A DNA stretch of 64,000 bases from Pseudomonas sp. KU26590 (GTDB lineage Bacteria > Pseudomonadota > Gammaproteobacteria > Pseudomonadales > Pseudomonadaceae), in NCBI RefSeq assembly GCF_026153515.1, contig NZ_CP110644.1, positions 3,067,501 to 3,131,500 on the forward strand, given 5' to 3'. Each line of letters opens with the position of its first letter. Positions within the stretch are counted from its first letter, which is position 1. Both the position numbers and the translations under genes were made by a program. The notes below the pieces were generated by a model. It had not been told where the DNA came from, searched no databases, and worked only from the letters and a program-made list of their open reading frames with translations. Positions 53,141-61,483 of this stretch are shown piece by piece.

Positions 53141-53635
53141 CTGCCTTTTTTTCCGGCCTGTGATGCTTGCTGGCGGTCATTCGCAAATCTGCCTGGGTGG
53201 GTGTTCAGGGTTGTCATGATGGCTCTCCGATATCCATTTTTGCGTGGCATCCAACATCGCTGACGGACCACTAATCCGATGGGCTTCGATAGTCAACCGT
53301 GAGAAGCATTGATGAGTTGCGGATGAGCGGAGCACAACCTTAGTTGTCGACGTCCTTGACCTATTCGAACGAATGAGTTGCGTCGTCTGATGCACTTAAC
53401 GCATCTTTTTGGTGGGTGCAGGGCTCCAACTATCGGGTTAACACGCGTTAAGCCGCTCGTCCCGAAATGTGAAATCCCGGATGAACATCCGGCGGTTTCA
53501 TAAGGTCAACTTTTGACCGGCGCGCTGTACGCCCGGTTTTATTCACATCCCTTGAATCAATGGGTTCATCGCCCAGTTATAACGCGGCACGAAGCCGCCC
53601 TTGAAAGCCTGAGGTTTCAATGAGGGAGACTTTCA
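53141..53635. other. gene-free stretch
   Basis: In 495 bp I see no gene with a ribosome site and natural composition. The only structure is a hairpin at 53517-53541. Confidence 0.5.
53517..53541 (+). terminator. possible rho-independent terminator
   Basis: CCGGCGCG-CTGTA-CGCCCGG forms a seven-pair GC stem with one bulged base and is followed by TTTTATT. It lies about 375 bp after the nearest plus-strand stop, so it may end an unrecognised transcript. Confidence 0.35.
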
Positions 53636-53782
53636 ATGCGGTTATCCCCTGAAAAGAAGTTGGCCTGTTTCGCCCCGACCCTTGCGCCGTTGGTCACGTT
53701 GGACAGTAGTGCATTGGGTTGTAGCGCGGGTGATGCTCCCGGCATCAATAGCCGATCCGCTGCGCCACAAGCCGATCCCTAG
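53636..53782 (+). CDS. possible 48-residue small protein
   Basis: ATG 53636 to TAG 53782 encodes MRLSPEKKLACFAPTLAPLV followed by a Ser/Gly/Ala-rich tail. GGGAG lies eight to ten bases before the ATG. The N-terminus is weakly signal-like (basic then hydrophobic). Without homologues at hand this remains tentative. Confidence 0.3.
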   Translation: MRLSPEKKLACFAPTLAPLVTLDSSALGCSAGDAPGINSRSAAPQADP

Positions 53783-53871
53783 TTTGCAGCTTTACTCCCT
53801 GCGGTGAGTCAGTCGTCCACCCAAGATGGAAACCAAACAACGAAATCGACCCCGTGAACGAGATCAAGACC

Positions 53872-54096
53872 ATGCAACATACCCAACACTACCGCATCGA
53901 ATACCTTTTCCATGGCAAACCACGCTGGTTCTACGTGTGCGCCAAGCAAATGGACAACGCTGAGGCGTGGCACTGGGCGACAGTGGACGCCGGTGTGGCC
54001 GACATCCCCAAATACCGGATCGACAGAGCGATCAAACTGTCCAAGCCGAAGGCCGAGCGATTGGGGATAGATGCGGTGAGCTGGAAGCCGGCGTAA
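53872..54096 (+). CDS. small conserved protein, DUF6555-like
   Basis: The ATG at 53872 gives 74 residues (MQHTQHYRIEYLFHGKPRWF); a GTG at 53854 would add six. It is aromatic-rich, with YLFHGKPRWFYVCAKQMDNAEAWHWA and a helical end. From memory it matches a small family common in Pseudomonas (DUF6555); its function is unknown. It is a single gene in a repeat-rich region. Confidence 0.65.
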   Translation: MQHTQHYRIEYLFHGKPRWFYVCAKQMDNAEAWHWATVDAGVADIPKYRIDRAIKLSKPKAERLGIDAVSWKPA

Positions 54097-54117
54097 GTCA
54101 GATGCGATTCGCAAAGT

Positions 54118-54164
54118 GGGGACTGATTCATTTACGGTGAAGCGCTGTGAATGAATCAGTCCCC
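54118..54164. repeat. perfect 15-bp inverted repeat
   Basis: GGGGACTGATTCATT (54118-54132) and AATGAATCAGTCCCC (54150-54164) enclose TTACGGTGAAGCGCTGTG-like spacer. A degenerate second copy (GGGGACAAATTCATTTACGG) is at 54397-54416. Such units accompany REP-associated transposases in other bacteria, but none is seen here. Confidence 0.75.
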
Positions 54165-54195
54165 TGGCATCCCGTTAGTTATCGGTTGCCGATAC

Positions 54196-54350
54196 TGGCC
54201 CCTTCCTGGCTAAAGCCGGTCCTGCAATGACCGCGCGCCCCGTAGGACCGGCTTTAGCCGGGAAGCTCTGCTTAGATGCGCTTCAAACATCGCATCACGG
54301 GAAAAAATCCTGCCGCTTAAAACTGGCTCTTCCCGGCTAATACCGGTCCT
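54196..54350. repeat. family A REPIN and degraded REP
   Basis: Cores lie at 54196-54223 (forward, one base changed), 54242-54266 (inverted) and 54324-54350 (forward, GCTAATACCGG). With the inverted repeats at 54118 and 54397 they fill the 54097-54538 gap, which shows no gene. Confidence 0.82.
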
Positions 54351-54396
54351 GCTTCACGTGCGCTCACAGGCATTGAAAAGGGACTGGCACTCCTTT

Positions 54397-54442
54397 GGGG
54401 ACAAATTCATTTACGGTGACGCACGGTAAATAAATGAGTCTC
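54397..54442. repeat. degenerate copy of the 54118 inverted repeat
   Basis: GGGGACAAATTCATTTACGG is followed by an imperfect right arm (AAATAAATGAGTCTCC). It is likely a decayed member of the same family. Confidence 0.55.
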
Positions 54443-54538
54443 CTACCAGGGAATCAGTCGCCTACCAGCGCAACTTCGCCCCACTTACCGGGTCAGCCAT
54501 AAACCATCTTCCATACCCAGCACTGTCGGAGCCAGCCC

Positions 54539-55888
54539 ATGAACACTCCCCCATCTCAGCCAGGCAGGGCACTGAAACGCGCGGTCACCGGGCCGATGCT
54601 CTTGCTGTTCATCCTCGGCGACGTACTCGGCGCCGGGGTTTACGCCCTGGCCGGGACGATCGCCGGTGAAGTGGGCGGGGCGATCTGGGTGCCGCTGCTA
54701 ATCGCGCTGTGCTTCGCCATGCTCACCGCCGGCTCCTACGCCGAGCTGGTCACCAAATACCCCCACGCCGGTGCCTCAGCCGTGTTTGCCGGCAAGGCAT
54801 TCAAGTCGCCCTTGATCTCGTTTCTGGTGGGCTTCTGCATGCTGGCGGCCGGGGTCACCAGCGCGGCGGGCCTGTCTCTGGCGTTTGCCGGTGACTACAT
54901 GGCGCCCTTCATCGACCTGCCACCCCATGTCGTGGCGTTGATCTTCCTGGTGGTCATTGCCTTGCTTAACGCCCGCGGCATCAAGGAGTCCTTGTCCGCC
55001 AACCTGGTGATGACCGTGATCGAAGTGTCCGGGCTGCTGCTGGTGATCATCGCGGCCGCGTGGTTTTTCCGCTCCGGCGATGCGGACTTGTCCCGCGCCG
55101 TGCAAGTCAAGGAAGGCGTCAACCCTGCATTCGCCGTGCTCGGCGCTGCGTTGCTGGCGTTTTATTCATTCGTCGGCTTCGAGACCTCGGCCAATCTGGC
55201 GGAGGAGGTGCGCAACGTGCGCACCGTCTACCCCCGCGCGTTGTTCGGTGCGCTGCTGATCGCCGGGGCGATCTACATGGGTGTCGGTATCGCAGCCGCG
55301 ACGGTCATGCCCATCGAGCAATTGGTCCACTCATCGGCCCCGCTGCTGGAAGTGGTCAAGGCCTCGCATCTCGGCATTCCATCGAAGCTGTTCGCCTTTA
55401 TTGCGCTGGTGGCCGTGGCCAATGGCGCCCTGCTGACCATGATCATGTCCAGCCGTCTGGCGTACGGGATGTCGCGCCAGGGCCTGCTGCCCCGCGCGTT
55501 GTCGAACGTGCTGCCGGAGCGGCGGACGCCGTGGGTGGCCATCGTCGCGACGACAGTGGTCGCGATCATTCTGACCCTGACCGGCTCGCTGGCAACACTG
55601 GCGGAAACCGTGGTCCTGCTGCTCTTGTTCGTGTTTATCAGCACCAACCTCGCCGTGCTGGTCCTGCGCAAGGACACGGTCGAGGCTGACCACTTCCGCG
55701 TGCCGACCTGGGTGCCGGTGCTGGCGATCGTGTCGTGCCTGATCCTGCTGACGCAACAGAGTGCTGAAACCTGGCTGCGTGCCGGTGCGCTGATGCTGGT
55801 GGGGGTGGCGCTGTATTTCCTTGCACGAGTGGGCGGGACGCGGCCTGCGTTCACCACCCATCTGACGGACCCCGACGCCGAGTACTGA
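54539..55888 (+). CDS. APC superfamily amino acid permease
   Basis: This 449-residue protein has about twelve membrane helices and an N-terminus typical of APC transporters (LILGDVLGAGVYAL-like LFILGDVLGAGVYALAG in helix 1, with the broken-helix Gly motif). Further marks are EVRNVRTVYPRALFGALL (helix 6-7 region) and SRLAYGMSRQGLLPRALSNV (conserved loop 8-9). It probably imports an amino acid or amine by proton coupling; the substrate cannot be named. GGAG precedes the ATG. It stands alone, followed by the hairpin region at 55991. Confidence 0.87.
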   Translation: MNTPPSQPGRALKRAVTGPMLLLFILGDVLGAGVYALAGTIAGEVGGAIWVPLLIALCFAMLTAGSYAELVTKYPHAGASAVFAGKAFKSPLISFLVGFCMLAAGVTSAAGLSLAFAGDYMAPFIDLPPHVVALIFLVVIALLNARGIKESLSANLVMTVIEVSGLLLVIIAAAWFFRSGDADLSRAVQVKEGVNPAFAVLGAALLAFYSFVGFETSANLAEEVRNVRTVYPRALFGALLIAGAIYMGVGIAAATVMPIEQLVHSSAPLLEVVKASHLGIPSKLFAFIALVAVANGALLTMIMSSRLAYGMSRQGLLPRALSNVLPERRTPWVAIVATTVVAIILTLTGSLATLAETVVLLLLFVFISTNLAVLVLRKDTVEADHFRVPTWVPVLAIVSCLILLTQQSAETWLRAGALMLVGVALYFLARVGGTRPAFTTHLTDPDAEY

Positions 55889-55990
55889 TCTGGCGCGATC
55901 AAGATCGGCGGCGCAACGCCGTCGATCCTGTCCGGACCATTGAACACCTTGTCACCGGCCTCACTTCCTCGTCATTCCCCATCGCCATCA

Positions 55991-56113
55991 TGCGCAAGAA
56001 GTTGCGCAGTCAATCCTCGATAACCACCTGCTCACCGCTTTGCAGGCCACGCCACTCGTGGCCTGCAAAGGAGTGCGCAAGAAGTTGCGCAGGGTTGCGC
56101 AACTTCTTGCGCA
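55991..56113. repeat. nested hairpins with three GCGCAA-4-TTGCGC motifs
   Basis: TGCGCAAGAAGTTGCGCA occurs at 55991-56008 and 56074-56091, and its exact reverse complement at 56096-56113. The last two form a perfect 18-bp stem with the loop GGGT. Between the first two lies a perfect 14-bp stem (CTTTGCAGGCCACG, 56038-56051, with 56057-56070; loop CCACT). Each 18-mer is itself a palindrome with a four-base centre, so it may be a site for a dimeric protein. The position is 276-400 bp before vgrG. The rest of the 55889-56388 gap shows no gene. Confidence 0.8.
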
Positions 56114-56388
56114 CATTTCCCTGAATTCTTAACCGAACGCCCCCTTACGCCCCAAAAATCCCCTGCAAACCCTTGCGGCATAAGGACTACGCCTGTTCTG
56201 GCACGGCCCTTGATATCTCCGTCGTCCTCTGGATACGCGATCAACCCCGGTCAGTCGCGATGTCCAGACCGCGGAGAGCACCGCCGACGCCTGCAAAGGC
56301 GAGGCGGCTTGTTGTCCTTCCACGCATGCAGTCGTTGATCGTCCCCTTTGCATCGACGTCTGCCGCCACAGCGCATAAGGAACAAGGG

Positions 56389-59229
56389 ATGTTCGCACCG
56401 GCCAACCAAGCCCCATTCAGCCTGACCCTCAACGGGCAGGACACTCTGTTTCAAGTGCTGTCTTTCACCGGCCGGGAGCGCCTCAACCAACCGTTTGAAT
56501 TCGAGCTGGAGCTTGTCAGCGAAAAGGCCGCGCTCGACCTTGAAAGCCTGCTGCACGCCCAGACGTTTCTACAGCTGGCCGAGGACGGCACCGGCGTGCA
56601 CGGACTGGCCTACAGCATCGCCCAGGGTGATGCCGGTAAACGCCTGACCCGCTACCGGATTTCCCTGCGACCGCAGCTGGCTTACCTGGCGCACCGGATC
56701 AACCAGCGCATTTTCCAGCAGATGACGGTGCAGCAGATCATCAGCCAGGTCCTGGAAGAGCACGGCATTCTCGCCATCGATTACCGGTTCCAGCTCGGCG
56801 CGACCTACCCCGAGCGCGTCTACTGCGTGCAGTACGACGAATCTGACCTGCATTTCATCCAGCGCCTGTGCGAAGAGGAAGGCATTCACTTCCACTTCCA
56901 GCACAGCGCCAAGGGCCATCTGCTGGTGTTCGGAGACGACCAGACGGTGTTCCCGAAACTGGCGCCGGTGCTCTATCAACAGGACACGGGACTGGTCGCC
57001 GACGCCCAGGTGATCAAGCGCTTCGGCCTGCGCATGAACACCCGCACCAGTCGCACCACGCGGCGTGATTACGACTTCACCAAGCCCAAGTTCCAGCTCG
57101 AAAGCAGCGCCGCAAGTGCGGCCGTCCCGGACCTGGAAGATTACGACTACCCCGGCCGTTTCGCCGATCGCGAACGTGGCCGGCACCTGGCCAATCGCGC
57201 CCTGGAGCGCCACCGCAGTGACTATCGCCTGGCCGAAGGCAGCAGCGATCAGCCCCGGCTGGTCAGCGGTCATTTTCTCGCCCTGACCGGACACGCCAAC
57301 CCGGTATGGAATGACCTGTGGCTGCTGACCGAGGTCTTCCACGAGGGCAAGCAGCCGCAGGTGCTTGAAGAAGTGATCACCAGTGACGTCACTGACCTGA
57401 AAAGCGATTTCCATCAGGGCTATCGCAACCGTTTCAGCGCCACCCCGTGGGACGTGCACTACCGGCCACCGCTGGAGCATCCGAAACCGAAGGTGCTGGG
57501 CACACAAAGCGCCGTGGTCACCGGTCCTGAAGGCGAAGAGATTTACTGCGATCAGCATGGCCGGGTGAAGGTGCAGTTTTTCTGGGACCGTGAAGGCCAG
57601 CACAACGACAAGACCAGCTGCTGGATGCGCGTGGCCTCGAACTGGGCTAGCCAGAACTTCGGTGCGATCAACCTGCCACGGGTCGGCATGGAAGTCCTGA
57701 TCACCTTCCTCGAAGGCGACCCCGACCAGCCCCTTATCACCGGTTGCCTGTACCACGGCGCCCATTTGCCGCCGTACAAGCTGCCCGATTTCAAGACCGT
57801 GGCCACGGTCAAGAGCAAGGAATACAAGGGCAGCCGCGCCAACGAATTACGCATCGACGACACCACCAGCGAGATCAGCATTGCCCTGCGCAGCGATCAT
57901 GGCGCCAGTGCCATCAACCTTGGCTACCTGACCCATCCGCGGCCCGCCGGCGGCCAGCCCCGGGGCGAAGGTTTCGAGCTGCGCACCGACCGCCACGGCG
58001 CCGTACGCGCGGCCGCTGGCTTGTTGATCACCACCGAGCCGCGTCCCAACGAATCGAAGCACCACAAGGACCTGCCGGAAACTGCCGAACGCCTGGCCAC
58101 TGCCGCCGATCAGCAGGACGGCTTTGCGCTGCAAGCCAAGGAGCTGCAGGCCCAGGAACCGGGGGATCAGGATGACGTCGCCAAAGCCCTGCACGCCCAG
58201 CATCAGGGGGTGCTCGGCAGCGGCCCGGCAACTAAAAGCGCCAACGAATTTCCCGAATTTACCGAACCGCATCTGGTCCTTGCCAGCCCGGCCGGCATTG
58301 CCCTGACCACGCCGCGTTCAAGCCACATCGCCACCGGTGAGCACCTGGCGTTGAGCAGCACGGGGCACACCAGCTTGTCCGTGGGTAAACGCCTCTTGGC
58401 CAGCGCCAGCCAGGGCATGCGCCTGTTTGTGCAAAGCCTCGGCTGGCGTCTGGTCGCGGCGTCCGGCGACATCGACGTGCGCGCCCTGAAGGACAGCATT
58501 AACCTGCTGGCCAAACTCAACATCACCGCCAACGCCGAGCGCATCACTCTGACCGCGAAAACAGAGCTGGTGATTCAGGGCGGCGGCAGCGCCACGACCT
58601 ACAACGCCGCCGGCATTACCCACGTCACCACCGGCCCGTACACCGCACACGCCGCCAATTTTGCCTACACCTCGGCGAAAAACCTCGCGGGCGTGTTCCC
58701 CGAGCCACCGGAACCGGGTGAGGGCGACCTTCAGTTGTTCAACCAGTACGCGGGGCAGCAAGGCGTTCAGGGCGGCGGTTTTGAGGTGATCGATGCGCTG
58801 GGCAATCGCCTCAAAGGCGCCCTCGACGGCAAAGGTTTCGCCACCGTTCCCGGTGCCGCGCCGGGGCCGGGGAGGGTGGCCTTCGGCAAGGACCCGGCCG
58901 ATACCTGGACCGACGGCAGCGTCATCGGCAAACCCGAATGGCCGGCCACGCCGCCGAGTGAGGGGGATCTTCCGGCGCAGTTAGAGGCGGCGGTGACTGA
59001 GGGGCTGCCGAGCAAGAACTGGGATGTTGCGCAAGTGATGACGACCGCGGTTGACGCTGGGGCGGCGGGTTCGGTTTTGCCGGCGCTGGCGACTGCCGCT
59101 GTGCCGATCGTTTCAAGCCTTCTGACTGGGGTGATCAAAAGCGCGAAGCTTGCGAACCTGCCCGTGCCGACGGTGGACCAGAGCATGCTTGAGCTGCCGG
59201 ATCTGCTGGCCAGCGAGAAGCCGTCATAA
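56389..59229 (+). CDS. vgrG: T6SS spike protein VgrG with C-terminal extension
   Basis: The ATG at 56389, seven bases after AAGGA, gives 946 residues. The gp27-like base (about 1-380, with QVIKRFGLRMNTRT and RYRISLRPQLAYLAHR), gp5 OB fold (about 400-480: GEEIYCDQHGRVKVQFFWDREG, INLPRVGMEVLITFLEGDPDQPLITG) and DUF2345 beta-helix follow the family order. After about residue 780 comes an extra segment resembling a transthyretin-like adaptor (GGGFEVIDALGNRLKGALDG) and a hydrophobic helical end (about 895-930). Such extensions load effectors or act as one. No PAAR, adaptor or effector gene follows; the next genes are on the other strand. It is far from the T6SS operon at the window start. Confidence 0.92.
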   Translation: MFAPANQAPFSLTLNGQDTLFQVLSFTGRERLNQPFEFELELVSEKAALDLESLLHAQTFLQLAEDGTGVHGLAYSIAQGDAGKRLTRYRISLRPQLAYLAHRINQRIFQQMTVQQIISQVLEEHGILAIDYRFQLGATYPERVYCVQYDESDLHFIQRLCEEEGIHFHFQHSAKGHLLVFGDDQTVFPKLAPVLYQQDTGLVADAQVIKRFGLRMNTRTSRTTRRDYDFTKPKFQLESSAASAAVPDLEDYDYPGRFADRERGRHLANRALERHRSDYRLAEGSSDQPRLVSGHFLALTGHANPVWNDLWLLTEVFHEGKQPQVLEEVITSDVTDLKSDFHQGYRNRFSATPWDVHYRPPLEHPKPKVLGTQSAVVTGPEGEEIYCDQHGRVKVQFFWDREGQHNDKTSCWMRVASNWASQNFGAINLPRVGMEVLITFLEGDPDQPLITGCLYHGAHLPPYKLPDFKTVATVKSKEYKGSRANELRIDDTTSEISIALRSDHGASAINLGYLTHPRPAGGQPRGEGFELRTDRHGAVRAAAGLLITTEPRPNESKHHKDLPETAERLATAADQQDGFALQAKELQAQEPGDQDDVAKALHAQHQGVLGSGPATKSANEFPEFTEPHLVLASPAGIALTTPRSSHIATGEHLALSSTGHTSLSVGKRLLASASQGMRLFVQSLGWRLVAASGDIDVRALKDSINLLAKLNITANAERITLTAKTELVIQGGGSATTYNAAGITHVTTGPYTAHAANFAYTSAKNLAGVFPEPPEPGEGDLQLFNQYAGQQGVQGGGFEVIDALGNRLKGALDGKGFATVPGAAPGPGRVAFGKDPADTWTDGSVIGKPEWPATPPSEGDLPAQLEAAVTEGLPSKNWDVAQVMTTAVDAGAAGSVLPALATAAVPIVSSLLTGVIKSAKLANLPVPTVDQSMLELPDLLASEKPS

Positions 59230-59266
59230 GCGCGGGCATTGAGGGGAGCGAGCGATGCCCGGCGAG

Positions 59267-60184
59267 TCAGTCACTTATCGGGAGACGGACGCCCGTGTCA
59301 GCCTCAGGAGAGGGCGCGGGTTTGCCACGAATGACTTTGCCGCGCCGCTCGGCGATCTCCCGCGCCTGACCATCACGCTGCCCGCCGGTGCGCGCCTCGC
59401 TGATCAATGCCGGAATCAACGGCCCCTCCGGCAGATTTTTCCAGAATCGCGCCGGCAGATGGCCCTGCATGACTTTCGGATTGAGCCGCGCCGGATTGAA
59501 AATGTGGCTGTAGTAAGTCAGCCACAGATTGCCGTGGGGATCATCGGCGTTGCGCGCCAGCGCCTGCCACGCCTGCGGGCACACCGGCTGATAAATCAGC
59601 TGTTCGCCGTCATAAAACACACCGTCTTTAGGGGTTGCGATCATCCAGCGATGACGACCCATGCGCCCGATGAAATGCTCGCTGGCGGTGCGCAGAATGT
59701 CGTGGGCGGGTTCGTGCCAGGCGACGTATTCCGGCAGGCAGCTCATCTCCAGCAATGCCGCCTTGGCCGCGATGTCTTCGGCATTGTCGATCACCGGCAG
59801 CGCCACGAAACGCAGGAACGCATGCAGGTGATGGGCTTCGCGGCTGACCTGTTTCAAGCGCCGGTGCAGTTCGCTGCCCAGTTTGTCGCCGGCCATCATG
59901 GCCGTGCGATCACCGTGGCTGATCCGCCAGAGCACTTCGTACAACAGAGTCCAGCGTTGATCACCGCAGAATTGCGATGCGTTTTGCAGCAGCTCCAGTA
60001 GCTCCAATGGAATGCGCGCGCGAAACGGACCGGGTTCGTCAGGGTAATCCGTGTCGCTGGCGAACAGGTCGGCGTCCTGCTGCACGCTCCAGTTGACCTG
60101 ATCCGGGTTGATCTGATGGCTCAGCAGCCAGCGTGCCTGCTGCCGCCAGGTGTCGAAGGAATCGGCGCAATCGAGAATGATCAT
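59267..60184 (-). CDS. putative DNA metabolism protein (TIGR03915/DUF4130 family)
   Basis: The ATG at 60184 overlaps the stop of the radical-SAM gene (ATGA) and gives 305 residues. It has the features of the family that always accompanies the radical-SAM partner: N-terminal MIILDCADSFDTWRQQARWLL, central helical part (EVLWRISHGDRTAMMAG, LRFVALPV) and C-terminal NLWLTYYSHIFNPARLNPKVMQGHLPARFWKNLPE region (about residues 222-258). The reaction is unknown; a role in DNA repair or base modification has been proposed for the pair. Its transcription is coupled to the partner gene behind the LexA-type box. Confidence 0.87.
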   Translation of the reverse strand: MIILDCADSFDTWRQQARWLLSHQINPDQVNWSVQQDADLFASDTDYPDEPGPFRARIPLELLELLQNASQFCGDQRWTLLYEVLWRISHGDRTAMMAGDKLGSELHRRLKQVSREAHHLHAFLRFVALPVIDNAEDIAAKAALLEMSCLPEYVAWHEPAHDILRTASEHFIGRMGRHRWMIATPKDGVFYDGEQLIYQPVCPQAWQALARNADDPHGNLWLTYYSHIFNPARLNPKVMQGHLPARFWKNLPEGPLIPALISEARTGGQRDGQAREIAERRGKVIRGKPAPSPEADTGVRLPISD

Positions 60185-61401
60185 CCCCACAATGCCATTT
60201 GCTGCGGCTGGGGTTTGTCGCGCAGCTGCTCGCGCAAATCGATGCTCGAGCTTTCGGCCTGACGCGGATGGTAGTCGCTGGTGATGATGAACGGTTTGGC
60301 CTTGGCCAGCACGCAGCGCAGCCGGGTCAGGTCTTCATAACGAATGCGACGTTGGCGGCGCAGCTCGACCAGACGTTTGGTGGTACGAAGGCCGATGCCG
60401 GGGATTCGCGCGATCATCGCCGGCTCCGCGCGGTTGAGGTCCAGCGGAAAGATGTCGCGATGCTCCAGCGCCCAGGCCAGCTTCGGGTCAATGTCCAGGG
60501 CCAGATGCCCCGGGCCTTGCAGCAACTCGTTGGCGCTGTAGCCATAGCTGCGCAGCAGGAAGTCGGCCTGATACAAACGGTGCTCGCGCATCAACGGCGG
60601 CGCGGCGTGGGGCACGCTTTTCGGGCTGTTGGGAATCGGGCTGAACGCCGAGTAGTAGACGCGCTTGAGGCGGAAATCGCCGTACAGCGATTCGGCGGTG
60701 TGCAGGATGGTGCTGTCATCGGTGTCGTCAGCGCCCACAATCATTTGCGTGCTTTGCCCGGCGGGGGTGAATTTCGGCGCTCTCGGCTCGTTGAGTACCG
60801 TCTGCTGACCGGTGTAGATCGTCTGCATGGCCTGCTTGATCGAGCCCATTTCCTTTTCCGGGGCCAGGGTTTGCAGGCCCAACTGGGTCGGCAGCTCGAT
60901 GTTGACGCTCAGGCGATCGGCGTAGCGGCCGGCTTCTTCGATCAGCGCAGGGTCGGCTTCGGGGATGGTCTTGAGGTGGATGTAGCCACGGAATTCGTGG
61001 TCTTCACGCAGCAACTTGGCCACGCGGATCAGCTGCTCCATGGTGTAGTCCGCCGAGCGGATGATCCCGGAGCTGAGAAACAGGCCGCTGACGCAGTTGC
61101 GGCGGTAGAAATCCATGGTCAGGGTGACCACTTCCTCCGGACTGAAGCGTGCGCGCGGCACGTCGCTGGAACGGCGATTGACGCAGTACTGGCAGTCGTA
61201 CAGACAGAAATTGGTGAGGAGGATTTTCAGCAGCGAGACGCAGCGCCCGTCCGGGGTGTAGCTGTGGCAGATGCCCATGCCGGTGCTCGAACCGAGGCCG
61301 GATTTGCCTTCGGAACTGCGTTTGGGCGCGGCGCTGCTGGCGCAGGAAGCGTCGTACTTGGCGGCGTCGGCGAGGATGCTCAGCTTGTCGATCAGCTGCA
61401 T
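60181..61401 (-). CDS. putative DNA modification/repair radical SAM protein (TIGR03916)
   Basis: The protein has 406 residues. The radical-SAM [4Fe-4S] motif is FCLYDCQYC (Cys-x3-Cys-x2-Cys, about residues 66-73), and a further Cys (CASSAA; CHSYTPDGRC) lies upstream. The C-terminal part holds helix-hairpin-helix-like DNA-binding sequence (MIARIPGIGLRTTKRLVELRR). The enzyme likely acts on DNA. It is the first gene of a two-gene operon and its start lies 15 bp from a perfect LexA-type site, so induction by DNA damage is predicted. The partner gene at 59267 overlaps by 4 bp. Confidence 0.9.
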   Translation of the reverse strand: MQLIDKLSILADAAKYDASCASSAAPKRSSEGKSGLGSSTGMGICHSYTPDGRCVSLLKILLTNFCLYDCQYCVNRRSSDVPRARFSPEEVVTLTMDFYRRNCVSGLFLSSGIIRSADYTMEQLIRVAKLLREDHEFRGYIHLKTIPEADPALIEEAGRYADRLSVNIELPTQLGLQTLAPEKEMGSIKQAMQTIYTGQQTVLNEPRAPKFTPAGQSTQMIVGADDTDDSTILHTAESLYGDFRLKRVYYSAFSPIPNSPKSVPHAAPPLMREHRLYQADFLLRSYGYSANELLQGPGHLALDIDPKLAWALEHRDIFPLDLNRAEPAMIARIPGIGLRTTKRLVELRRQRRIRYEDLTRLRCVLAKAKPFIITSDYHPRQAESSSIDLREQLRDKPQPQQMALWG

Positions 61402-61415
61402 GGATTTTCTCGATA

Positions 61416-61431
61416 CTGTTTTTATGTACAG
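61416..61431. promoter_or_regulatory. LexA (SOS) box
   Basis: CTG-N10-CAG (CTGTTTTTATGTACAG) fits the gammaproteobacterial LexA consensus and extends to a perfect flanking palindrome CGATACTG...CAGTATCG (61411-61436). It is 15 bp upstream of the radical-SAM gene start. The HAD gene on its other side reads away from it on the same strand, so the target is the radical-SAM operon. Confidence 0.85.
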
Positions 61432-61483
61432 TATCGAGTTAGCAGGGGATCAACAAGGGCCGATCGGATGGATGGCGGGTCGA

